The position numbers were made by a program, and so were the translations under genes. The notes below the pieces were generated by a model that worked only from the letters and a program-made list of their open reading frames with translations, searched no databases and had not been told where the DNA came from. A DNA stretch of 30,993 nucleotides from Allomyces macrogynus ATCC 38327 (taxonomy: Eukaryota; Blastocladiomycota; Blastocladiomycetes; Blastocladiales; Blastocladiaceae): positions 52,760 through 83,752 of the forward strand of contig GG745372.1 of the NCBI GenBank assembly GCA_000151295.1. The letters are read 5' to 3'. Shown here in pieces: positions 18,369 through 28,884 of this stretch (positions are counted from its first letter, which is position 1; every line of letters starts with the position of its first letter).

Positions 18369-21258
18369 TCACTTGCGCAAAAAGTACTTGTTGAGCAAGT
18401 GCACCAGGCGCGCGACATTGATGCGCAAAAACGTCAGGTCGAGCGTCAGTTCTCCACCCTGCTGCTTTTCGAGCAAGTCGTCGAGCCGCAAGTCCATTTC
18501 GAGCAATGGCCGGTCGCGGCCCTTGTACTCGAGCGAGATCAAAAAGCACCCAGGCGACGGACACATGATGCTCATGGAAATATGCGGTCGCCTGGCCTCG
18601 GGGATGCTCGACTCGGTGATGACGCCGTCGCGCTCGAGGAACGCGTACGAGAAGGCGCGCGACGTGGGCACGTGCTGTGACGCTGCAAGCACGGCAGACG
18701 AAATGACCGATGCCGACGCGCCGGGGGTCGCCGACAGCGCCAGGTCCGACATGACGGAAGTCCCGAGGCCGTACGACATGCCCGCGCCACCAGCACCGTA
18801 CGACATCCCGCCGCCGCCATACGACGTGCCATAGAACCCTGGGTACGTCGTGCCCGTGATCGCCGACGGCGACGGCGACGAGTTTGCGCGCGACCGGTTC
18901 CCACCCGACATGATCGACGGTGCCGGGCTCGACGCATTCGTTGCCGGCGACTTGGCGCCCTCGGAACTGGCTTTCTTCTTGCCAAACGACGGGCCCGGGC
19001 TCTTGGCCGTCTTCATGCGCACATTGGCCAAGTAGGCCTTGTAGGTCTCGAGCTGCGCGTTCAGGTACTCGTTGTGCTCGCCAATCGCGCGATACACGTC
19101 CTCGAGCGACTCAATCTCCTTGCTCAGTTTGTCGCGCAACGAACCGAGGTGCGCGAGTTCCGCGGCAATTTCGTCGGCGAGAATTCGGTACCCGTCGCGC
19201 CGCGATACGACGCCGAGCCGCTCGAGTTCGAGGACCATGGCGCGGGCGCGCACAGCTTGCTGCACGACGCCGTCGTCGCTGCGCAGCGTCATCCCCGCGT
19301 GCGTCACGGCCATGAGGTCGAGCGCTGGTGCTGCCGGAGTGGGCGTGGATGTGCTGCTATTGCTCGCGGCATCGTTATCGTGGGCATTCGCGGCAGCAGA
19401 AATGTCGCCGTTGGCTCGTGGCGGGAGTGGTGGGACCGGTGGAATCGACGATGGCCGCCCGCGGACACTTGGGGGTGGTGGCGCTGCGAGCGACGGCACG
19501 CGGCGTAAAAGCTGCACAAACGCGGCCTTGGTCTCGAGGTAGAGCGCCTCGGACGCCGACACGTCGGTCGAGTTCTTGATGAGTTCGCTCGAGTCGGGCA
19601 AGTGCGTTTCCCACCGCGAGTAGAGCGTGAGCGTGTAGGTGGCGTTTTCAACGCGCGGCAACGCCGCCGGTGCGGGCCCCAGGTCCTTGAGCAGTGCGGC
19701 GAGATGCGACTCGGGCTGGCACACTGTGTCGCGGTGCTTGGTGAGCAACGAGTGCGTGGCAAACATTTCGTTGGCGGAAATGTTGATGCGCAGCTGGTCG
19801 CGCCGCGAGAGCGCTAGGTACTGATTGAGTTCGAGCTCCTCGTAGAAATCGCCCACGTCGGCAAGCTTGAGCAAGAACCGCTGCACGCGGTCTTTGTTGC
19901 GCTCCGACCAGGCGTTGAGCGGCGCCATGTAGGCCTCCTTGGTCTGCGACGGCTTGTTGGCCACGTTTTGCAGCATCTTGGCAATCAGCGTGAGCGTGCG
20001 CCGCGGGTTCGTTGAGGGCGCCGAGGGCACGAGCATGAACCCTTGCGGGGTGACAATGGCCGGGTTGATGTACCGTAACAGGAAAAAACCGCCGACCAGC
20101 GAACACAGCTGCGTGTCGGTCGCCTCCGGGTACTTGCGCTTAGCGAGCCCCTTGATCTGCTTGCAGATCCAGCGAATGCCGTAAGGCACGCGATCGAGCG
20201 AATCGACAATTGTCTTGAGAAACGAGGTCGCGATTTCGAGCAGCATGCGCACGCGCGCCTGCACGAGCTGTTGCACCTGTGGAATTTGCGCGACCTGGTC
20301 GGCCGGTAAACTCGACGCGGTCGCCAAGGACCGCGAGTCGCCCGTCGACTCGAGAATCTGCTGGTAGACCTTGACCGGGTTGATTTCCAAGTTAAGGTCC
20401 TTGTGCTTGATGAGCGACGCGATGCGCTCCGACAACAGCGACTTCAAGTAGGCCTGGCCGGGCCCACGGCGCGTGTAGGTCGTGAGCATGCGCGAGACAG
20501 GCGTGTTGGCGCGCATCAGCGACCCAAAGTCGGTCGCGTGATCAAACTGGTGCGCGAGCACCGTCTGGAACATGGTCAGGAGCAGGTACTCTTCGCGGCG
20601 ATCGTACTGCTTGCCGTAGACGGTGAACATGACCGTTTGCAAGAGCGCGTCCATTTGATCGAGCGTGCACACGCGGCACAGCGTCGCCAGGTACCGCGGT
20701 TCCGTCTGCAGCAGGAAGAAGAGGTTGCCGTAGAGCTGCAGTTTACGGTCGTCGAGTCGTGCAGGACCTAGCGCGTTATCGTCGTCGTCACCCTGCAGCA
20801 CGTGCGCGAGGTCCTTGGCATCCTTGTCGTCAAGCTGCATGCGGTTCTGGATGAGCAAAGCGATACGCGAGTCGAGCAGCCGCACGTCGCGCTCGAGCAC
20901 AAAGTTCTTCTTGGACTGCATCGAGATGAGCTCCTTGAGCTGCGTGAGCCGCTTCTGAGCTATTGAACGATCATGTCGCACCGGGTCAGTCCCCGAACAA
21001 CATCAGAGCGCTCCTCTGTATCAGCGCCAAGAGCGCCATACCTTTGGCCAGCTCATCGTCGACTGCGAGCTCTTGCTCTGCTCTTGCCGCGAGAAAATGC
21101 GCATAAGAGATGCGGCGCGCGCCGTACGTTGCCGACGCGGGCAGAGCCGTTGCGAGTGCCGCCATCGAGTACGGCGCGGTCCCGTCTGCTGCGCCGCCGA
21201 CCGCAGGTGGTGGCGACATGGTCGGTCCTACTGGTGCGCTCGCGGTGGTCATGGCCAT
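18369..21258 (-). CDS. IQGAP-type Ras GTPase-activating protein (Gap1/Sar1-like)
   Basis: It stimulates GTP hydrolysis on Ras-family GTPases at the membrane or cortex. Exon 1 is 21258-21042 (ATG at 21258) and exon 2 is 20959-18369, joined by an 82-bp phase-1 intron: 935 aa. Residues ~73-110 (LTQLKELISMQSKKNF, LLDSRIALLIQNRM) match the segment before the GAP domain in Gap1/DGAP-type proteins. The RasGAP domain spans about 148-480 (LYGNLFFLLQTEPRYLATL, REEYLLLTMFQTVL, FLLRYINPAIVTP at ~368). Arg222 in LMRANTPVSRM lies where the catalytic arginine finger is expected. A Pro/Ala/Ser linker (~560-625) leads to a coiled coil (~678-718). A Gly/Tyr/Ser-rich linker precedes the RasGAP C-terminal domain (842-935: FSYAFLERDGV, LISLEYKGRDRPLLEMDL, LHLLNKYFLRK). 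There are no CH or IQ motifs, so it is closer to S. pombe Gap1 than to full-length IQGAP. Confidence 0.93.
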
Positions 21259-22331
21259 GATAGTTGTGGCCGCAACGAAACGGGGGCGCGGTGGACGGTG
21301 CAAGTAACGTTGAGCGAGGCGAGTTCACGGCGCAACAGGCGAGCGTGTTTGAGCGAGGAAGGCGACGCTCAAGCAGCGGAACACGGTCGTGGCGAGCGGG
21401 TGCACGGGGGCAGAGAAGAGAGCGCCGTGGTCGAGCTGGACACGTTCCGAGTTGCTGGAATGGCAGTGTGGCGACCGATTTCTCCAGTCACGGTCGTGTT
21501 GTTGGCCACGCTGGCTGCTTGTGGACGGCTCGTCGTTCGACCAGCCCTTGCTGTTGCCTTGTCGCGCGTGTCCCGGCCGGGAAAGGACAAGTAAAGGCGG
21601 CACTGCTCGAGCCGTTTGGAATGTCTGCACAGTCGAGCCGGGAGGCCTCAGCAGCGCACTGGACGCGGCAGACGGGTGGACAAGCGAGCGTTGAATGGCG
21701 GGCTCCCTGCAGAGCTTTTCCTCGACGAGATGGCGCGCAATAGATGAAAGTGTCGGTTGCTGCTGGGCCTGGAGGATGGTGCTCGACCTCTTCAGCATCG
21801 CCGCCGACGAGGATGGAGACCAAGGCAAGGCAAAAGGAGAGCGTGGCAAACTCACGTGAGTTTGGCTCATCCCTCTTCGTAAATACGAGCAACATTGTCA
21901 GTTCGAAAACGTCTTGGCACACAGGAGCGGACAGGCCTCGAAGCCGCGAGGTCCTAGGATCGAAGCCGACAGACGCTATGACAACCACCAGATTGGGTTG
22001 GCGAATACCTTGGCAGGTACACCTTGATTTCTTCTCCTTCAGCATCGACCACATTCAGCCCATTCAGTCCAACCACGAGCAGCAGGTCTGCCGTATTGCC
22101 CATGATTTTGCCTGCGCCGCTCGAGGATATCGGTGGGTGTCAATGCATCAAGCCAAAGGAGTTCATTTCGAGCTCCTGCTCATTGCCTGGCTTTTGTTTC
22201 CCTTGGACCGCTTGAGTGGGAGCATATGTAGCATTCGCTTGCTTGATCGGTTCCTTTATTCAGCTCTGGCCAGGAGAAAACGATCTGACCCGTTCTTGTC
22301 ACAGTTAAGGTCGCCATTGAGCAATTTCTCC
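21259..22331. other. Intergenic region, RasGAP promoter to TPT1 3' end
   Basis: About 1.07 kb without a supported gene. It should carry the RasGAP promoter at its left end. A stretch at about 21905-21990 resembles the antisense signature of a tRNA (its minus-strand translation contains VGFDPRTSRLRG), but I could not fold a proper cloverleaf. Confidence 0.45.
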
Positions 22332-23237
22332 TTAAGATGACCCAACTGGAGGCCACAACACATCCCCGCTTCGGTCCATCACCTTGCTGAAATACTTCGG
22401 CGCGATCACGCCATCCAAACCGGCCGACAGGACGACGCCATTCGGCGACTCGAACCACGGCATCCCGTCCCCCATGGCCTTGGCCACATCGATGAACACG
22501 TGCACGTCGCACGCGCGCCGCATGCCGGAAATCACGCCCGAGTCGCCCGGCAAACCCTTGGCACAGTGCACGTGGTGCCGCGACATCGGCCGCAACCCGT
22601 CCTCTCGGATCTTCTCCCACGCCGACCGCGACGTGCCGTGCACGATGGTGGCGGGCACGGTCGCAGGCGTGAGTGACGTCAGGTCGAGGTCGGTCACTGA
22701 CTTGAGCGAGTGGCCCTGGTTGGCCTTGATTTCCCACTTGCCAATGAACAGGTCGTCGTGGTCGGCTGGTGGGGCGTCGGCGGGCGGGATGGGACGACGG
22801 CGGAGAGAGAACCGCTTCTTGTCGTTGTTGTTGACGGCCGCTTGCACGTCGGCGAGCGTGTACTTCTTGAAGCGAGGGTGTGCGAGCTACGACGTGGCGT
22901 TCGAAGGTCAGGGCCCGATTCGCGGACGTAAGTTTAAATCGCGATGCGAGAAACGAACCAAATGATCCACGAGCACCCATCCGTCGGGCGAGATTTGAAT
23001 GCCCATCTCGTCGGCCGCGTGCCGGAGCACGCGCGACAGCGCCTTGGACAGTTGCACGTCGTGCGGTGCGCCCTCTCCGCCTTCGCCGCGTGGTGCGCTT
23101 GACGGCCGACCACCACCGCCTCGACTACCACGACCACGGCCACGACCTCGGCCGCGGCCACCTTCTCCACCGTTTGCGCTGCTGGAAATTGCCGTTGGTG
23201 GTCGCGTCGAGGTGCCTCGATCGGTCGGTGTCGACAT
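22332..23237 (-). CDS. TPT1: tRNA 2'-phosphotransferase
   Basis: It removes the 2'-phosphate left at the splice junction of ligated tRNAs, transferring it to NAD+ to give ADP-ribose 1'',2''-cyclic phosphate. Exon 1 is 23237-22959 and exon 2 is 22886-22332, with a 72-bp phase-0 intron: 277 aa. The N-terminus carries an RG/RGG-rich tract (~30-50), likely RNA-binding and disordered. The catalytic region shows LSKALSRVLRHAADEMG (Arg72-His73), DGWVLVDHLLAHPRF, VQAAVNNNDKKRFSL, ANQGHSLKSV, TIVHGTSRSAWEKI, GLPGDSGVISGMR (Arg216) and the C-terminal GVVLSAGLDGVIAPKYF. Residue 147, normally Arg in the RANQGHS motif, is Lys here. ATG 23237 is the first ATG in the frame. It shares a 469-bp divergent promoter region with RRP46. 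Confidence 0.94.
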
Positions 23238-23706
23238 ATTGGAAATCGCGGTCTCGGGTCGTGCTTGCCGGGTTGAGAGCCGCGTCGAGCCGTGCTTGTT
23301 GGGCTGCAGCAAGTTCTGAACGGTGCCGCCGTTTGGAGAGGCCCGGTTGGGGAGGCTTCAACGTTTATTTGCAGTCTGGCCAAACCACGGGAGTTCACGC
23401 CGATTCGGCACGGGCACGACCACACCTGCACGATGACACGGCATCGCTGCAAGGATTCATTCTAATCTTTCCTGCCGACGACGGGCACGCAGCTCGTCAA
23501 GGTCAAGTCTCGTTTCCTTGAGCGAACGACTGTCGGTCGAATCCGTGGCAGATGGCAACGAGCAACGCAGAGTGTCAACCAGCCAGATGACTGCACGCGA
23601 CCTCGAGACGCGTTTCTCCACCGCACGATCACTGTTTTGTGCACTTGACTTACGTGCAAGTCAAACACGAAACGACATCAACCAAACCATTCAACCAGCT
23701 GCAACC
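23238..23706. promoter_or_regulatory. Divergent promoter region of TPT1 and RRP46
   Basis: 469 bp separate the two start codons of oppositely transcribed RNA-processing genes. I see no clear TATA element or coding frame. It must hold both promoters or a bidirectional one (inferred from layout only). Confidence 0.45.
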
Positions 23707-24713
23707 ATGACGCGCACCAGCGGAAGGAGCAATGGGACGATGCGCCCGCTGCGGAGCGCCAAGGTCGGCTCTGCACCGACACCAGCAAGGAATGTCCAGC
23801 CCCAGCACGAACTCTGCAACTGACGCTGCGCGTCGCGTTCTTTTGCAACTGCGAGTAGGGCGTTCTGAACCGCGCCGACGGTTCCGGTCGGTTTGCGCAT
23901 GGTAAGCTATCCATCGAACACGAACTCCGGCGGATCGCGTCCCTGATCCCATTCCGCAAATTATACAGACAAGACGACGGTCCTGTGCGGCGTGTACGGT
24001 CCCGTCGAGGTCAAGCTCCGCGACGAGCAGCTCGACAAGGCGACGCTCGAGGTGATTTTCAAGCAGAACATTGGCTTGACGTGTACGTCTCGCACTTTCA
24101 CGGCAGTAACACGCGATTGCTTGACGCTCATATGTCCACTTGACGCCAGCGACTCGCGAAAAGTTCCTTGAATCCTTCTTGAAGGAAACGCTCGAAGCCT
24201 TGATCATGACCAACCTGCACCCGAGGACGCTGATCCAAATCACGTTCCAAACGCTGCAAAACGACGGCTCGGTATGGATCTCCACGTTCCCGCTGGCACT
24301 CCCGCGCACGCATCGCTCATTCGGCTACTCTCCACCGTGTAGCTCCTCTCGGCCGCATTCAACGCCGCGTGCATGGCGCTCATGAACGCCGGGATCCCAC
24401 TGCACTCGACGTTTGCGAGTGTCTCGCTGTGCATCTTGCCGAACGGCGACATTTTTCTCGACCCGACGGCCGACGAGGAAGAGCAGGCCGAGTCGCGGCA
24501 CGTGTTTGTGTTTGACAGCCGGCGCGAGGGCGCATACTGTGTGCACTCAGACGGCCCGTTTTTGCAGGAAAAGGTGCGCGAGCTTGCTGCGGGTCGTGAT
24601 GGCAAATGGATGGAAGCTGACGATCTGGCGCGCTGTAGTTCGACAAGTGCTACGACTACGCGGCATTGTCGGCCAAGGTCATTTTGGATTATATGAAGGC
24701 GGCACGAGAATGA
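23707..24713 (+). CDS. RRP46: Exosome complex component Rrp46 (EXOSC5 homologue)
   Basis: An RNase PH-fold subunit of the nine-subunit RNA exosome ring (rRNA, snRNA and mRNA 3' processing and decay). In eukaryotes these ring subunits are structural and catalytically inactive. Six exons: 23707-23763, 23859-23901, 23969-24082, 24150-24271, 24343-24573 and 24639-24713 (213 aa, close to yeast 223). Family landmarks are [93 protein letters not shown], and a C-terminal helix ending [12 protein letters not shown]. Introns are 65-95 bp with GT-AG ends. A second in-frame ATG at residue 12 directly precedes RPL and could be the start. It converges on the PAAT-like gene. Confidence 0.93.
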
Positions 24714-25059
24714 AAACAGGTTTTGAACATTATTTCGAGGGCATTTTGATGTTTCCGCTTCAAAGGGTTGACTCGCCGCGTCGCGGTCTGTTCAGCCCGA
24801 TCATTTCCGCAACGACGTGATCGAGCCTAACGTGGATGGATACGGCGGTCAAAGAAAGCAAATCTGGACAAGCCCTCGTTCCCGCGCGACTGGTTGTCTT
24901 ATTGTCCATCTCGGTCGGAGAACACGTTTTGCCAAGTCAAGGGGTGTTGACTGGCGCGCTGTCGTTTCTGATGACTTCGCACGGATAAATTTGTTGGCCA
25001 ACATCATTTTGGATCAGAAATACAAAGGCCACACGATAAAAAATAATCCTAGTGGAAAT
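24714..25059. other. Spacer between convergent RRP46 and PAAT-like genes
   Basis: 346 bp containing the two 3' ends. Nothing else is recognised. AT-rich patches (for example near 25020-25060) may serve as 3'-end processing signals for the minus-strand gene. Confidence 0.45.
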
Positions 25060-26329
25060 TTACTCGGACCCACTCGGCATCTCATCCACTCTTGCCGCGC
25101 CAAGCACCGCGCGCTCCACCACCTCCAACCGCCGATTCAGCCCGCCCACCTCCTCGACGACGCGGTCGAGCTTGGCCGTCAGGTTGGCCTCCATGCGCGC
25201 AATCGCCGCGAGTACGGGCGCGAGTTGGTCCACTAGCCCCGGTTCTGCTGCACCTGGTTGCGGATCAACAGTGGCGGGTTCGGCTGCGGGAACCGCGACC
25301 GCGGGAGGAGGGGCGACTGCTTCTGGAACCACGGCCGCAGGTGGGCTCGGCATCGGCAGGGGCGCCGACGGGACTCCACCGCCTAACGCGACGCCCTGCA
25401 TCCGCGCCGCGAGCATGGCCATCATGGGCGCCGGACCGGGCATCGCGGGACCTCCACCGACACCACCCATCATCGACGACAGGAGCGCCATGGCCGCACC
25501 CGCACTTCCAGTCGCCAGACGCGCAGCGGGAGGTGCAGCGGCAGTCGGTTCCGGCACACTAATGTACCGCAAAATGAAAATGTCCTTTTCGTCGCGTGGG
25601 AGCGAAACGAACTATACGCGCGCGCGTCGACACAGATAAGCAGCCTGCCCACCATTCCGGCATCAAAATGGGTTCGAAATGCACCTTTAACCGCACCGCG
25701 CGCACGGGCGACTCGACCGGCACCGCGACGCGCTGCCACCACGACCCGTCCTCGTCAGCGGGCGCGCACCAGACGGCCGTCAATGTCGATTGGTACTCGA
25801 ACGGCAGCTCGGTCACACCGGTCCCGGTCGTGGGGACGTGGCCCTCGCCGGCGACTGAATACTCGACGTGGCGCGCGTTGCTCATGACCACGATCGGGCC
25901 CGTAAGCAGGTGGCCGGGCGGCGCGGCGAGATAGAGAGCTGCGGGACCGGCATCATCTTCGTCGTCGGGTCGGGTCCACAGGAGCGGGTCATTTGCGGGT
26001 GGACTAGGTTGCCCGTGTCAGGAAAAAGCAGTTCGCCAGAACAGGCACGTCGCGAGCTGGAAATGAGCGTACTTGGCCGTTGAGTTTGACGAACAGGCAT
26101 GGATCAATCTCAACAGCGCGATTCCGCTGTCGTTAGCCGCCTGGTTGCTGAAATCATTTCCGGGCGCTGCATGGTTTCCTTGTTGTACGCCGTCCTCGTT
26201 GGTGCTAATTGTGGGCGAATCGACACGCTGCCTGAAAGCGGCAAGTCGCGTCGGGGTCTCGCGGAAATGATCGTCATCGACAGGCACAAAGGCCCAGCTG
26301 AGGAACGCTTCAAGTTGAATTGAATTCAT
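25060..26329 (-). CDS. PAAT-like protein (C10orf88 family), tentative
   Basis: Three exons join in phase: 26329-26073 (ATG 26329, phase 2 out), 26003-25685 and 25611-25060, with introns of 69 and 73 bp: 375 aa. Exons 2-3 contain SNARHVEYSVAGEGHVPTTGTG, then SPVRAVRLKFVSLPRDEK and DIFILRYISVPEP. I recall the human ABC-transporter-associated ATPase PAAT having a similar order: SEARNMEVYVG…CGTSRG, CKIKLLSFG and a hydrophobic strand. After an Ala/Pro/Met-rich middle (MALLSSMMGGVGGGPAM), the C-terminus is a short coiled coil (MEANLTAKLDRVVEEVGGLN), also as in PAAT. The link rests on motif order from memory, so it is tentative. Exon 1 has weaker codon bias than the rest and is the least certain part. 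Function in fungi is unknown to me. Confidence 0.55.
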
Positions 26330-26687
26330 GTCAGAGGATTGGTGATGGGATGCTCTGCAAGCGTCAAAGGGCATCAACGCAATCCATTATCCTGAGCACA
26401 ACATGGCGCAGTTTGGCTGCACACAGGAGGAAATCAGATCTGCTTCCTGCCGTCCTCAGGTTCGTGACCTGGAGTCGCACCTCACCGCACATGTCGAAGC
26501 ATGCTCGGTTCTTGCCATTCGGCTGTAATTTGTTCACAGCCCTTGTTGGGCCAGGGATTTGGATAGGAAGCGAAAGCTGGTGAAAGGAGGGGAAAATGAT
26601 GAATTCAAGGCTATCAAACGAGCTAAAAACCACAAACCACCCAACCAACAACTGCAAGAACCCCACCGGCACGACCCTCGCGCGAAC
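26330..26687. other. Spacer between PAAT-like start and NDUFV1 stop
   Basis: 358 bp of lower-GC sequence. It contains the NDUFV1 3' UTR and the presumed PAAT-like promoter. No gene or repeat is seen. Confidence 0.45.
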
Positions 26688-28261
26688 TTACAGCTGCGCG
26701 GACGACGACTGCGACGACGCGGCCTGCTGCGCGTGGAAGGCGGCAATCTTCTCCTCGATCGCCGGGCGGAAATGGCGAATGAGACCCTGCACGGGCCACG
26801 CCGCGGCATCACCCAGAGCGCAGATTGTGTGGCCCTCGATCTGCTTGGACAGCTCGTAGATCATGTCAATCTCAATGTTCTTGGCGTTACCCTGCTGGAA
26901 CCGGTCCATCATGTTCTTAAGCCAGGTCGTGCCCTCGCGGCATGGCGTGCACTGGCCGCACGACTCGTGCTTGTAGAAGGACGAGAGCCGCGCAATCGCC
27001 GCGACAATGTCGGTCGACTTGTCCATGACAATCACGGCGGCCGTACCGAGACCCGACTGCGCATCCTTGAGTGCGTCAAAGTCCATGAGCACGTCGTCGC
27101 AAATGTGCTTTGGCAGGACGGGCACCGACGACCCGCCCGGGATAATGCCGAGCAGGTTATCCCACCCGCCACGGACACCACCGCAGTGCTTCTCGATCAG
27201 CTCGCGCAGCGGGATCGACATTTCCTCCTCGACCGTGCACGGCTGGTTGACGTGGCCCGAAATACAGAACAGCTTGGTCCCTTGGTTCCGCGGACGGCCA
27301 AACGACGCGAACCAGGCGCCGCCGCGGCGCAGGATCGTCGGCGCGACGGCCACGGTCTCGACGTTCGACACGGTCGTCGGGCACCCAAACAGACCGACGT
27401 CGGCCGGGAACGGGGGCTTGAGCCGGGGCTTCCCCTGCTTGCCCTCGATCGACTCGATGAGCGCCGTCTCTTCGCCGCAAATGTAGGCGCCGGCGCCGCG
27501 GTGGATGTAGACGTCAAAGTCGTACCCGGACCCGCACGCGTTCTTGCCAATCAGGCCGGCCGCATAGGCCTCGTTGATGGCCGTTTGCAGGTTCGACGCC
27601 TCGTTGTAGAACTCGCCGCGAATGTAGATGTAGGCGGCCGACGCGCCCATGGCACGGCCCGCGACCAGGCAGCCCTCGACGAGCTTGTGCGGGTCGGAAC
27701 GCATGATCTCGCGGTCCTTGCAGGTACCGGGTTCGCCCTCGTCGGCGTTGACGACGAGGTACTTAGGGCTATTGGTGCAATGAAGAGTGAGCGCGCATCA
27801 TTATCATCGAGGGCAAGTGCTTTTGCTGCAGATGCAAAGCAACGACATACCGGCCGTCAGAGGGCTTGTTCATAAACGACCACTTGAGCCCCGTCGGGAA
27901 CCCAGCCCCACCACGGCCACGCAGACCCGAGGCCTTCATTTCCTCGAGAATCCACTCGTGGCCCTTGAGCAGGATCTCCTTGGTCTTGTACCAGTCGCCG
28001 CGCTTCATGGCGCCTTTGAGCTTCCAGTCGTGGAACCCGTAGAGGTTGGTGAAGATACGGTCGCTGTCCTTGAGGTTGCCGTAGGCGCGCGGCGGCGCGG
28101 CCTCGGTGACGGTGGCGAGCGCGCGCGCTAAATTTGAGCACGCAGGCCGTTAGCCGCGTTCGTCGGCGGAGGGGCAGGGCAGGACGCGGCGGCGTACCCT
28201 GCACGCCGCGGCGGGCGTGGGCGGCAGCGGCGACGCGGCCGATGCGCGAGACGGACTGCAT
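26688..28261 (-). CDS. NDUFV1: NADH:ubiquinone oxidoreductase 51-kDa flavoprotein subunit (complex I)
   Basis: The NADH-oxidising subunit of mitochondrial complex I, carrying FMN and the N3 [4Fe-4S] cluster. Exons are 28261-28198, 28127-27851 and 27768-26688; introns are 70 and 82 bp; 473 aa, as expected for the family. The first ~35 residues ([20 protein letters not shown]) are Arg/Ala-rich without acidic residues, a typical mitochondrial presequence. Family motifs are [34 protein letters not shown] (NADH-binding Gly-rich, ~88-103), [19 protein letters not shown] (FMN site) and [19 protein letters not shown]. The cluster ligands are the three Cys of [11 protein letters not shown] (~380-387) and the Cys in [13 protein letters not shown] (~427). 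All key residues are present. The C-terminus ends in a Ser/Ala/Gln-rich tail. It is transcribed divergently from the UBZ gene. Confidence 0.97.
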
Positions 28262-28692
28262 CGTGATGAACGGTCTAAATGCGGTTCCCGTTCAGAGGAG
28301 CGGAGCGGTTGGTTGGTATCTCGCGTCGTGTCGCGGAGCGGCGGCGATCCGACCCGAGCTGGCTCAGCAAGGCCGACTTGGCGCTTTATAGCGTGCGGGC
28401 AGTCGGCGCGGCGCGTTGCAGCAAGTGTCGAGGCGCACTGGACGTGATCGTTACCTCAGCGTCGACGAGCCAAGATCGCGGTCTCTGACGTGCTGGTGGG
28501 CGATCAACAGCGTTGCCCATCTCGAGCCACTTGCAGCAGGCGAGCAAAGTAGTGTGAGCGCAAAGGCCATTTCGGATAACATGAGCCCACGTGCGCCTCG
28601 TTCAAATCGGCCGCTGTTCAAGTTTGCTCGCTTTTTCGCGAAATCATCTTTGATTTCGGTCAACACGAAGCCATGTCCTGTCGTGACCCGAG
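28262..28692. other. Region upstream of NDUFV1 and the UBZ gene
   Basis: About 430 bp between the NDUFV1 ATG and the first exon-like sequence of the plus-strand gene. No first exon with a convincing ATG could be identified for the plus-strand gene. An ATG at 28581 is possible but cannot be spliced in frame with a normal-length intron. Confidence 0.4.
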
Positions 28693-28779
28693 TTTGCCGC
28701 TGCCATCCGCGACCCCACGCCGCGCAACTACCCGCACTTGATTCCCGCCGAGATCTCCGACCCGATGATACCAGAATGA
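28693..28779 (+). other. Exon-like segment ending in an in-frame TGA, upstream of the UBZ gene
   Basis: After an AG acceptor-like site (cgtgacccgag) the frame reads FAAAIRDPTPRNYPHLIPAE then ISDPMIPE, with strong G/C at third positions, and stops at TGA 28777-28779. The same frame resumes after the stop and continues without interruption into the UBZ protein. There is no GT between the acceptor and the TGA, so a normal intron cannot remove it. It may be the 5' part of that gene with a nonsense codon, sequence error or readthrough, or a chance frame. Confidence 0.4.
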
Positions 28780-28884
28780 GCGGGGTGGACCCGGGTTTCG
28801 CGGCCGACGCCGGATCAACTACGACCATCCTGGTCCCCTGTCCCAGCTTCGGTAGCCACCCTGGCCAAGGAGGGCATAGCCGCC

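Noticed and set aside
20403..20771. Plus-strand open frames opposite the RasGAP gene
   Set aside because: They are shadows of a strongly supported minus-strand domain.
26559..27875. 438-codon plus-strand open frame opposite NDUFV1
   Set aside because: Antisense to a conserved complex I subunit with all cofactor motifs; Arg/Val/Asp/Leu-rich shadow composition.
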